The notes under the pieces: model-generated
The model's database searches: none
What the model was told of the DNA's origin: nothing
Seen by the model: the letters and a program-made list of their open reading frames with translations, nothing else
Translations under genes and position numbers: made by a program
From: Plumapathes pennacea
Taxonomy: Eukaryota; Cnidaria; Anthozoa; Antipatharia; Myriopathidae
Length of the DNA stretch: 64,000 bases
Assembly: GCA_964036295.1 (NCBI GenBank)
Contig: OZ038463.1
Span: forward strand, 2,852,001-2,916,000
Reading direction: 5' to 3'
In this document: one piece after another, positions 43,663 to 54,487 of the stretch
How positions within the stretch are numbered: the stretch's first letter is position 1
How the letters are laid out: each line of letters begins with the position of its first letter

Positions 43663-44276
43663 AAGCCGGTTACAGACGAGCAAGTTTTCTTTGACAAGTT
43701 TTCCTTGACAATTTTTGTGCTCGTTTTCTCGTGTGTATGAACCACAAGTTTTCATTGACAAGTGTTTCCTTGACAGGTTTTATTTGCTCGTGTGAACGAA
43801 CGAACAAGACCTTTCCTTGAAGATTTCTTTTGTAGCAAAAAATGCGCTCAACCGGATTTTCTTATTATTCTCATAATTTTCTGTGTAGAGGAGACCCTAC
43901 AAACAACTTACTGGAACGCCGATACATCCTGTCGTGAAATGTTGACAAAATGTCAAGCGAAAAAGCGAACGAGCGCACTCCTGAGTTAAAATTTACCCTT
44001 TTCCCAATCAAACGTAGATCCATTCAGAGTTCAGAATTAATACATTTTACCCTAAGTTTTGAAGCAAGCAACAAACCCTGCCATGCTAAATCCCGCTAAT
44101 CGGCCCGCGTTTCTTGCCGCTGACTCCGCATGGCTGCGCAATGCGTTTGGCAGCTCTGTCCTTGCCACGTTTTCCTTGTCAAGCCGTACACACGAGCAAG
44201 TTTTGCCACTTGGCAAGTTTTTGTAGTGCATGATATAGTGCATGAAAAAAATAAATAAATAAAAAAAAAACGGCTT
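43663..44276. mobile_element. Possible non-autonomous DNA element (GCCGGTTACA...)
   Basis: AAGCCGGTTACAGACGAGCAAG near the left and AAGCCGTACACACGAGCAAG near 44180 share a word, followed by repeated GACAAGTTTTCCTTGACA units. The right end CGGCTTT mirrors AAGCCGG. The ends are only loosely defined and no target duplication was found. Confidence 0.35.
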
Positions 44277-44552
44277 TAAACTAATCTTTTGTATACGTTC
44301 TAATAATGATAGTTGCCTTGACTACTGATACGGGTCCAAATTATATTCATTTTGCACGTCGAGTGTATCTTACAAGTTTCAAGAGGTATTTTAACAACAC
44401 TATTTAAACGGATTTAAGTATTTTTAATTATTTCGGTTTTCAGTTTTAAGACGTTTGATCAAAATATACCAGAGCTACATAGAGTTGTTTCTAAGTTTTG
44501 ACATGACGAAAACAAAAAGTTTCGGTTTGCCGGCTTCTCCTGTTGACACTTG

Positions 44553-45734
44553 TCACTTGAAGACCGAGACCACAGCGAACAGGGAGCACAAAGAGACGAG
44601 CAGAACGTTGAAGTTCGGGGCAGCTCCAGAGTTGCACAGATCAGAGTCGCAACAGGCGGCCTTACATTCAACATCGCTGAATATTTTCTTTAAGTTATGG
44701 CAGGTTGACTTGCCCACGTCACAATTATATTGATTTGTACAGCCGCGCTCGACTAGTGTAGCCTCTTCGCCGTTGACTTTCAAGTAGCCCTTCAAGCATC
44801 TGTTGTAGCCAGACGAACATGTATCCTCGTCCCCATTCTCGTCTTCACAGTTACTACAAGCGTAGCACTTGAGCGACAAAGCTGAAATGAAGAAAGGATT
44901 GTACGTGTATTAGGCGTTTCTTGAGTTGCAGAGATGAGTAATGCAGCAGCTGAGCGAATCAATGCATTTATGGTCAAAATGCAAAAATCACGTAACTCAG
45001 AGCGACAAGGAGGAAATAAGACAGTGAAAGTGGCCTTCGCAGTTATGGAGCAAATTAAGCAGTTGCAAAGATAGCTTGGAAAAAATATATAAATACGGGT
45101 ATAAATCGAATCACACACTTGGCCTCGGCCCCCATGTGGCTTCATAGCTCAGTGGTTAAATCGTCGCACCGGTGTCTCTGAGATGATGGGTTTGATTCCC
45201 GTTGACGCCCGTTGAAGCCCGGACTTTTTTCCGGGTAACTGCGAATGTCGCTTTCACCGTCATTCTCTATCTGCAGTTCATATATATATGTGCTTTCTCA
45301 TATATAAATCATAAGGAAGAAGTAAGTGAGAGATTAACTTGCGGCCGTAACCGTTATTCGAAGTTTTCCATGGTGTTATTTGGATCTCTACTGTGGTGGC
45401 AGAGTTTGAATGTGATATACGTGATTTACAGGAAGGGGGCATTCTTTCATGGTTCATACAAGAAATATTTGCCAAAGTCATATAGCCCCTAAGTTTAACA
45501 TACATGCGTGTAACAACATTGTTTTTCCCAATGATCGATGAGTACTGATCAGGAGAAAGGCTTTTGTTGGGCAAGAACAGTTTCACGCATCAACATTTTG
45601 TGGGTGGTTGCTCGGTTAGAATCACGCTCGCTAAATTCTACTACTGAAAATCCAATAACAAACAACAAGAACGTGAATAGATGCTTACCGGCAGGGATGG
45701 CAATCAGGACGACGAGAAAGATAAGGGACTTCAT
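44553..45734 (-). CDS. Ly6/uPAR GPI-anchored protein, group C (Ly6-10)
   Basis: Exons 45689-45734 and 44553-44881 join in phase 1 to give 124 residues. The signal peptide MKSLIFLVVLIAIPA is identical to that of Ly6-8, with only one base changed across the exon. The first bases of the intron are also shared, including GTAAGCATCTATTCACGTTC. The domain runs from SLKCYAC to CCDSDLCN, with tail VLLVSLCSLFAVVSVFK. The gene is inverted relative to Ly6-8. The near identity of the signal exon, against clear divergence in the domain, suggests recent exchange or strong constraint at the 5' end. A tRNA-like repeat lies in the intron. Confidence 0.87.
45138..45219 (+). repeat. tRNA-like sequence, probable SINE head, in the Ly6-10 intron
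   Basis: GGCTTCA at the 5' end pairs with TGAAGCC at the 3' end, as an acceptor stem would. TAGCTCAGTGG is a perfect Pol III A box and GTTTGATTC a near-perfect B box. A 10-bp tandem duplication (CCCGTTGA twice) lengthens the 3' part to 82 nt, so it cannot be a normal tRNA. It is followed by CCCGGACTTTTTTCCGG. Confidence 0.55.
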
Positions 45735-45770
45735 GGTTTTGCACACTGTAAATTTGAAAGAGGCGTTTTA

Positions 45771-45950
45771 GCCCCAAAATGAAGGGGCTATTTGAAGGGG
45801 CTATTTTGAGCCACGAAGGGCCAATTTGAAATTTGTGGCCAAAATGGCCCCACTAAAATCCAAATTGGCCCTTGTAAAATCCAAAATAGCCCCATGAAAA
45901 TACAAATTGAGCCCATGTTGGACTGATTTGGCCCATGGGGCTGTATCAGT
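45771..45950. repeat. GGCCCC-TAAAATCCAAA repeat upstream of Ly6-10
   Basis: Alternating blocks of ATAGCCCC, AATTGGCCC and TAAAATCCAAA recur in direct and inverted orientation within 180 bp. They begin about 35 bp upstream of the Ly6-10 start codon. This could affect its promoter. Confidence 0.6.
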
Positions 45951-45959
45951 ACCATTGAT

Positions 45960-48070
45960 AAGGGTTGTTCAAAACAGCCTTGGTATGAGTGCCATTTCGG
46001 CCCCATTGGGTGTCATGACGAGCTTCATTCTTTCGCCCTCCTGCTGTATCTAACATTGAAGGTGCCAAAATTCTCAGCAGGGTCCGATATTTGAGCGCGT
46101 TCACTTTTGCGCGCCGTGCTATTTTACTGAAAAAGACGCATGCGTAACTCATGACCGAGCCCCTTTAAGCTACCCGTCGCTTGGCCGTAGCCGGGCATAC
46201 AGTATTTAGGAGATTTGGATTGAAATATATCAAAGGAGCCCATAGACTCTGTAACAACATATTTTATTGCAGTATTAGTCCTTGCGAGTCAAGGCGCCGC
46301 TGATTAGCATAGTATATTCTGTCTGATTTTGTGTAGCAGTTTATGTGTGAATTTATCTGGCTGACTAGCATCTGTTCGTCGGTCCATCTATTTTTTTTTT
46401 TAATGTATCTATTCATACCCGTGGTCAGTCAAATTAGGGCCTCAAATCTGGATGAAAGGTAGCCTGCCTTGGTACTTCAACTGTTACCTGCCTTTGCAGT
46501 AAAGTGCTGCCTACATGTTTGTTACATTTTATTGTCAATTTTTTTTCTATTATTCCTTGTTGACATATTTCAATATTCTGCAAACAGAATGAAGAGTAAG
46601 TCGAATGACGAAGCGTTTGTTTAGTCAAAGTTCTATCAAAATTAAAGGCGGAAATTCCTAAGGTTTTGTGAACTACATTACTATGCTGCTAATGTGATGC
46701 GTGGGCACCAATATACAAACAACGAAAACAACGGAAAATATGCGGTTGCTCTTGTACCAAAAACCACAATGAATTTTGTGGTTAGTCATTGTCCTGGTTG
46801 AATGTCAGATGCTGAGACGAAATCAAGCATACTGTATATCCAATGCAAAACGTGCAAATTTAGCATTTACACAGTACTACACTAGAACAAAGTAGAAACA
46901 AAGTCCGTGTTTACAATGGTCAAAATCCACAGAAACAAGCAAATATTCAACTCATGTCTCCTGGAGCACTCAGGTTTGGTAGCCAGGACTCCTTGCTCAA
47001 ATGAAACCTGATTGAACTATAAATTATTATTACAACACTCATGCATTTGCTTCTTAAAGGTTGAGGGACTGCATTTTGAGTTTAGGAGCGAAAGCGTTAG
47101 CCAGCAAGAAAAGCTGAGTAATACTATTTCGGTGTATTTTTCATTTATAGTAGACAATGGCCATTGCGAAACAAACTAGGCTACGTGACCAAATGGAAGA
47201 AACATTTCATCAGGCAGTGTACGAGAAGCAGAAGCATTTTATGAGGCAACAGATGTCATGTACAGAATAAAGCATAAATCGTCATTGTTTTAGGTTAAAG
47301 CTCATCATAGCTTTGGTTTCTGTTTTCGGTCTGGTATCTTCCCAGAAGTATTTCGTGTCGCCACAGAAAGTTTCGTCGGAACTAAATAACTAGCGGCGAC
47401 AGAGTTATTACCAATCCGGTATTCATCAAATAATCGAATCTCAAAGCTTCCGCGGTGAACTTTAGGAACACAAGCCAAAATCATTCCCTAAAATCCAGTT
47501 TATCCATGCATGTTCCACAAAGCCAAACGGTGTTGAGTTTGAATGGGATACAATTAACTTTTACACACAAGCAACGAACAATTCAATAGCCCACATCTCA
47601 AGTTGTTTGCGAGGTCAATTTACGTCATCGCATATCATGTGACAATGTGAACCACTCACCGTGTGCTGATTAGCGACCCAGAAAAAAAAAAAAAAAAAAA
47701 AAAAAAACAAAAAAGAAAAACGAAAAAACGAAAAACAACAACAACAAAAAAAAAAGAATTTGCAAATTTAAGCTCGCCGCAACCGCTAGCAAAAGCGCTA
47801 ACGGGAACTTAAAACGCACAACAAATCCACAGAAACAAACATATCCCTGGAGCACTCAGGTTTCGTAGCCAAGACATTGTGTCAACAAAAACGATTCATT
47901 GGGATTTCAATTTTGAGGTCAAATATTTTAGGTTTTAACTCGGGCCGGCTTATAATAAAAAAACCCACAAATACGCCAGGAGTCACATCAGAACAAGGAA
48001 AGAGTGGCAAAATATTTTTAATTGAAGATCCTCCAGGTGTCGTCCAGCCTGCCCGCAGTCCGTCTTCATA
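45960..48070. other. Region without recognised genes
   Basis: AT-rich sequence with a long A-run mixture at 47680-47755 that generates phenylalanine-rich frames on the minus strand. No exon with family similarity was found. Confidence 0.5.
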
Positions 48071-48071
48071 A

Positions 48072-48165
48072 AGGCCCGTTTACACATGCGATTTTTGATG
48101 CGATTTTAGTGCGATTTTAGTGGCGATTTTTGATGCGATTTCAAATCGCATGTGTAAACGGGCCT
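48072..48165. mobile_element. Short MITE, 94 bp
   Basis: Terminal inverted repeats AGGCCCGTTTACACATGCGA bound a core of repeated TGCGATTTTAG units. The flanks are TAA on the left and TAG on the right, close to a PIF-type TWA target. The TTACAC-plus-palindrome design resembles the element at 38407-38625. Confidence 0.7.
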
Positions 48166-48703
48166 TAGACTGTCGCGCATGCAAAAGTAAAGCTAAGGCC
48201 AATATGTTTCGCCTGTTTTTTACTACCTATAAATTCAGCGTGAACGATTCAATAATTCTCCGGAACTCGAAGTACGCGGGTAGCTCTAGTCGAAACCCTT
48301 GCGAACGGGGCACATAAGTCTGACTTCACTCGGCAGTGGTTTCAATTTTTTGGAAAAAACACCATCACGAAGGAATCACCCTTACTCACCTTCTGGTCTT
48401 TTTGCGGATGCTATGGATCTGACGGTACTCTAACTCAGATGTATTCCCGGGTCGGTCCGATTTTAGCGGGACTGCGCTAAATATTTTTCACGGCCGCAGT
48501 TCCAAGCTTAGTAGTATGACATGTACCGAGATGAAAAGCAAGGTTTTTCAGAGCCCCAAGATGACTAGACCAATCAGAGAGTTGCCGTTTTATCGGATGA
48601 TCTCAAACGTGTCAAAATTAGCATTTTTAATTGCCGTGCCACTTTGTTGTTATTTCAATCGCCCGCGACGGACTCGACAATGGCTGGATTTCGTGCATCA
48701 CTG

Positions 48704-49132
48704 TGAGAACCCCGGGGGGGGGGGGGGGGGGTACTCCCATATATTTCCTATATAGGTATGTTTCGCCCGATAGGGTATCATTTTCAGGGTCTTCTGTCTT
48801 AAACAGGGTATCAAATTTTACATTTTCGTGTCTTAAACAGGGTTATTTTCTGAAATTTTCTCCTCTTCCCCTCCCCCCTCAATCACATTTTTGCTCTCGT
48901 CATTTTCGCGTGATTTCTTCATATGTTCCAGTGGAAACGCGTGCAACGCAGGCTAACTTATCTAAACTTAGTCTTGAACAGGGTATCAAATTAGAGAACT
49001 TTGTCTTAGACAGGGTAGCAAAATTTCCATTTTTGTGTCTTGAATAGGGTCAGGGTTTTATAGAGTCGGCGGAACACCCCTACCCAAATTCCTATTGAGA
49101 ACCCCCCCCCCCCCCCCCCCCCCCCGGGGTGA
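48704..49132. repeat. Repeat bounded by poly-G and poly-C tracts
   Basis: It starts TGAGAACCCC then 18 G and GTACTCCCATAT, and ends TTGAGAA then 24 C and GGGGTGAGAAC. Inside, CTTAAACAGGGTATCAAAT-like units recur at least five times. The homopolymers appear to be part of the element ends. Confidence 0.65.
49102..49125. repeat. Poly-C tract, 24 bp
   Basis: An uninterrupted run of 24 C followed by GGGG. Confidence 0.9.
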
Positions 49133-52100
49133 GAACTGAGACATATGGTTTTGGAAATCGTTTGTAGCGAATAATAATTTCAGACAAACGGATGAACTGG
49201 CGGCGTCTCATTCTTATTCTCCTCCTCCTCAGTAAAAGTACTTGGCTAATCAACACATTGAACTTATTTCGGTGACAGAGAAGGACAAACAAAATCGACA
49301 GCAGACCACCTATGGCTCTCAAATCCTCCGGCTCCATTTTAAAATAGAATTCCCGCCACAAAAAAAAAATTATTTTCGTAAGGATGATCAAATATCACCC
49401 AAGACAATCAATTTCTCTGTGTGACCGGAAGCATCTCGGGCAACGGAAACACCACGACAATTTCAACGCGTGAAAATATTGCTCGGTAACTCGATAAAAC
49501 ATGCCCAGTGTAACCACAGCTAATATCTACCCTCTTTAGAGTATGAAAGAAATAATTTCAAACGCTTGTAATTATGCGCGTTTCATATTGCGACCCCTGC
49601 CGACGGTTTATACAGACTCGTAACAATCGCTCTACTAATTGACAAAGTTGACAAAAGAAGCCCCATTGGATTTGTCATTAATCGGTAGCAACCAGGAGGC
49701 CCTGCTGCGAAGGAGAAAATGTGCACTTCTGGCTCGTGATGTGCGAAATGGCTACTGCCTTGTTTGAAGTCTCCCTCAACCAGCTTCTCTTAAAAGCAAT
49801 TAGAATAAGAAACAATCGAATTGTTTAGCGTATATTTAGGGGTCTTAGTTTTCGAGACACCCTCGACGAGCCGCCTGAAAGCTTTGTGTAGGAGAGGAAA
49901 AATAGGCCGAGAAGCTCGAAAAACATGTCGGAATAACTAAGCCACAGTTTTCTCTCCAAAAGCTTGGGGAGCCGCCTGAAAGCTTTGTGTAGGAGAGGAA
50001 AACCAGGCCGACAATAAAATACGGAACAATCATGGCGCGACTTCATTACTTGCCCGGCGAAGAATTTGAAGCATATCGAAAGGCGGGAACTAAAAGCAAA
50101 CCACAAATAGTAAATCCTCACTGTCTCAGGAGCCAAGCAGATACTCCAAAAGCGGCTGTTTCAGCAAAAACGTCGTCCTTCTCGTGTCCGGAATCGAAAA
50201 TATTTATGCTTGCGTTTTATTTCATCTAGGAAAGCGGAGCAAACCTTGTTGTTGACCTAACTCTTATAACATTAAACACTCGCCCAGGCCCCACCGCTTG
50301 GGCTGGGAATCACCTCCTTGAGTTACAGATCAAAATTTTTGAAAACAGCTTTTTGAATTCCGCAATCCACTACTACATCAAAAAACAAAACTTGAATGAC
50401 CCAGAGAAATCTAAAAAGGGAGGCTTCGTTTTTGTCGTTTGAGATTTTCCTCACGCTGAGGGCCCTGGGAACGAGTCTGCGACGACTGTCGGTGTGCGGT
50501 TCAGCGTAATGGGCATGCGTAGTAGCTCGGGCGCCATTCAGTTCAAACAGTTTTTTTAAGCTCGCGTTCAGCACGAAGTGCTGAAAAGCGAAGCTTCATG
50601 CGATCCAGTCAATTGGAATGTGTCCCGGTGCTGTCAACAATGGATTCTAAATATGGAAGTCGTTCTGTTCCCAATTTGGGCAGTATTGATATTGCCGAAA
50701 CGCAACAAAATCGAGAACGCGATCGTCGAAGTAGTTTTTGCGGTGGCATTTTTAAGCATCCCACCTTATTGCAGTTAAGACTGCGTCAGTCAGTCAGTCT
50801 GTCATGCTGTGTCAACAATTGCCTTTGAAATTTGAGCATCAGCGAATACGCATGAAGAAACGAAGAGATGGGAAGACGTTTTCTGGAGTTATTTTGATTG
50901 TTATCATTGTATTCCTGAATTGCCAGTACATTTGTTGCACTTCACAACCATTATCACAGAGGTTTTGGTAAATTCTCGGTTTGACAAGCGTAGTCAAAGT
51001 TGAAAGACCCGTGACCACTGACAGCCCTGATCGCGATCGAGCGACTTCAGCTTGTCGAAATATTTCTATCGTTTGATTATATTTGCTTTGCTTCGCATAG
51101 TTTTCGCCAACAATGAAAAATGCTGTAGAGAACTGAGAGAAGAAGAATTCGAAAATGAATTTGATCAAAACCGCAATGTCAACAAGTTATCAGATTTCAT
51201 TTAAACTTATTAGACTTGAAACTCAGCCAAAAGAAGAAAGGCGTGTTTTCTTTAAGCACGTATTTAGCTTGAATGCAGCCCAGGCTGGAGTATCATGGCC
51301 TCTGATGAATATGTAGATGTTGAACATAAGCTGTGCATGACATGAGTAATGAAGTCACGGATAGACTTTTTTCAGTGCGACTCCGGAAGGTCTCCTTCCG
51401 GTTCAAAGATTTGGACTCGGTGAAGAATTTGAAATTCTCCCATTTCGAGCGTCTAAGTTTTATAATTTTCACCCTCTGCCGCCTCGTAAATGAGGGTTTT
51501 CAAAACTGAGACTAAATCGAATACACGGTTCAGCAAAAGTGGAGGCCCGCGGAAACGGATGCGAACTTCCACATATCTAAAATTGAGCAATTTTTACGAT
51601 GTGGCCTTGAGCCAGTTCTGTTAAATACCCACTCCCGCAAAAGTACTTTTTACAAACTCGCGAGCTTACAGCTGCCTTGCTGCTTTGATTCTGTGGCGTG
51701 GCGCAGTGTTGTGGAACGGTTGAACGTTCATTTTTTGAGCAAGACTAGGGATGCAGCTGTGTGGATATACGTTGAACTCGTTGTTCGATGGCTGTTGGAA
51801 TTACGGTCAGGTCAGTGTGCCGTCAAATACAACGTCAGCGTTCTGCAGCCCCAACTTCGGAGGATAAACGTGTACATCTGCAAAGGCAACACTCCTCTGG
51901 CAGGACGAAGTGATCAGTGTATATAGTCATTTCCTTCAACTCAAAGTTAGACATATTTGTGGAAGGCTGCGTAGAGTACCTGTCCCTTACCGTGCATTTT
52001 GAATGTATGGTCGAAGACTGAAGCATAATGGAAGGACAGAGATGGATTCAATCGGTGAGTGCAGTATAAGTTTTGATGCTATTTTTCTGTCACATTGGTC

Positions 52101-53796
52101 ACATGCACTGTTCTGTATTCAGATGAATGCATGTTGGAATTTCACATCAGATATAAGTTTTGCTTGTACACAGTGTATCACCACATAGTGCATGTGACAA
52201 AATCAAATTTCCACTTTCTAGCACATGGCAATCAGGCCTAAATCTAACTCCGAACCTAACCCTAACCATAATCCTATTGTTTAACTTGAGGAATATTTGA
52301 ACACACATTGAACTGAGCAGCGACACGCTATTATTTGCTACAGCAGACGCTCCGGCGGTCCTGATAAAAGGTGGATGCATCGATCGTGTTAATAATGAAA
52401 TGATGGACGTGAGGTGGCGTTTCTTTAACCTCTGGAAACAAATTCCTCAGTGACAGCAGCTTTTCGCATTCGTGTGGCCATTGTTTCGCAGTGCTTGTAT
52501 TGCAACACAGTGAAACATGAAACCCATCAGGAGAAATGTTGGACATTTTTAGCCCGCACGCCGTTGTCAGCGGTTATTCCCTTAGTTTTTCAATAAACCG
52601 CTAAATTGTGCGAGAACGTTGGCCAGAAGAGTGTATTGAGCATTTTTAGTACATCACAAGCAGCGCTTATCAATTTTAGATTCGAAATACTGCCATTAAT
52701 AATAATATGGAAACGTTGAGAAACTGCCAGATTTGACTGCTCGGTACAAATAACGACCAATAACAGTGTCAACAAATGTCAGCGTTTGTGATTCTGATTG
52801 TAATAGCTGGACAGTGCTGTCCAAAGCTAGAAATATGTTTTGTTAACATTGCACTAGATCTCCTGCAGCAAATAACTGTCATAGTCTGTAAAATTACCTT
52901 TGACCTCGGACATGACTGTCCTGCAAATTGGCAAAAACTCCACAAAAACCCTCCCCGTTCCTACCAGAACAGTCAGGCACCCTTACTTAAGACTGAGGAG
53001 GACTAGGAACTAACATAACAAAACATGGCGGCCAGAAAACATGGCAGATTGATCTCACGGTCGTGGTTTCTTTGCCTACGGGCCTTCCATAATGGCATCG
53101 AGTTAGAGGAAACATGGCAATATATTTTGGCTTAGAGAAGAGATTAAAGCTTAAAAGACGAAGGTCATTTTGGGCTCTACGGACTCTATAAAGTTTCGAC
53201 TCGATATCGCGAGCTGGACAAACTGTACCCGACACAAGCAAGTCATCGGAAGACGGACTTGAAATGTAGCTTAATTGCGAACATTACAAAGAAACAGTGT
53301 GCTCACAGAGCGTGAAATAAAGGTAAGTTTTACCGCTCAAAAGAAGAATGAAGGACTCGAAATACTCTACCGAGCTACGGTTAAAACGATGTGTTTAAGT
53401 CATAACTACAACTACCGAGCTGGACATTTTGCCGGTTTTTTGTCAGGAACAAGTAATTATGCAATTTGTGATCTCTCACATACATTTTCCTTTATTAATC
53501 TGAGAGAGGGCCAACGGATTGTGTGCGTCAATGCGCATGCGGGGCGGCCATCTTGTCCGATATTTCTGCCAATGCCGATGCATGACGTCAGTGTGACGAG
53601 TACTGACATCAATTCTCATCAATTCTCACCGGGGAAAGTTGAATTTTTTGAAAGTAAAAGAAATTGTACTCCTTGATATTGCACACAATGACTTATCGTT
53701 AATATTTCCTCTATTCTAAGTGGTGTCACATCGTTCAAACATGCCATTTTGATGTGGTTTCAACAGTTCTCACCCACTTACAGCTATAAGATTATC
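49133..53796. other. Region without recognised genes
   Basis: Short open frames only. A 35-bp direct repeat GCCGCCTGAAAGCTTTGTGT occurs at 49871 and 49971. A short frame starting ATGGCGCGACTTCATTAC at 50032 has no recognisable domain. No splice chain could be supported. Confidence 0.5.
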
Positions 53797-54300
53797 CCCG
53801 AACGAAGTGAGGGAAATACTCACGACGCTAATGCAGTAGTATTATCGCCTTATCGGAGACTCCAAGCGTGTCGCCATCTCGAAATCTAATGTTCGTGTGT
53901 TTGTTTGTCTTTTTTTTGTGGCATACGACCTCGTCCCAAGGCCCTCCGCGTCGAGCGACCACAGCAGGCGAGGTTACATCGGCAGCTTAACTGTAAACCG
54001 CCATTTTCTTGGTGACATGCGATAGAGTACGAACTGAAGTGATTTTGTACAACAAGATGCAGATACAAGGCCAAGCAGTTCGACGGACAGCTGTAAATTG
54101 CCCGGATATTTTGCCAGTGCATGGGAGGCAAGCTTTACTAGACGTAAAACGGATTCTTTAAGGCCCAACTGGTCGACCTGAACACAATCCCAGACGCCAG
54201 TATTGTGTTAAAACGCAGACACTTCTTTAGAAAGGAATAGCAAAATACAGTCGGTGGAAATCGAACAATCACTGTTGCAAATTTCGCCTTTCGTAATAAC
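53797..54300 (+). mobile_element. Dispersed repeat, copy 1 (CCCCGAACGAAGTGAGGG)
   Basis: Starts CCCCGAACGAAGTGAGGGAA and shares ACTCCAAGC.TGTCGCCATCTC with 61203-61310. Near its end it shares GTGGAAATCGAACAATCAC with 61940. The middle differs from copy 2. It is probably a deleted member of the same transposon family. Confidence 0.6.
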
Positions 54301-54487
54301 AGGAATGCAGTTTTCAGAATCCAAGTTTGACAAGATGACAACACAATACAATGGAAAGTGGAATTTTTGTACTGTATGAGGAATGCTCTATGCAGTGTAT
54401 TTTGAAATCATTGAAGACGTAAACAATAGTGTTTTGGGTTTTGTTTCCTTTGCTGGAAAAGAGCTAAAGCTATGGCTTTCAGGAACC

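Noticed and set aside
45138..45219. Functional tRNA gene
   Set aside because: The 82-nt length comes from a duplicated segment in the T-arm region and the D-stem pairing is lost; a SINE or pseudogene fits better.
47670..47855. Phenylalanine/leucine-rich minus-strand frame resembling a membrane protein
   Set aside because: It arises from the long A-run at 47682-47755 and has no other coding sign.
49845..50136. Gene on either strand around the duplicated GCCGCCTGAAAGC segment
   Set aside because: The frames exist because of a short direct repeat; no domain, splice site chain or start context supports them.
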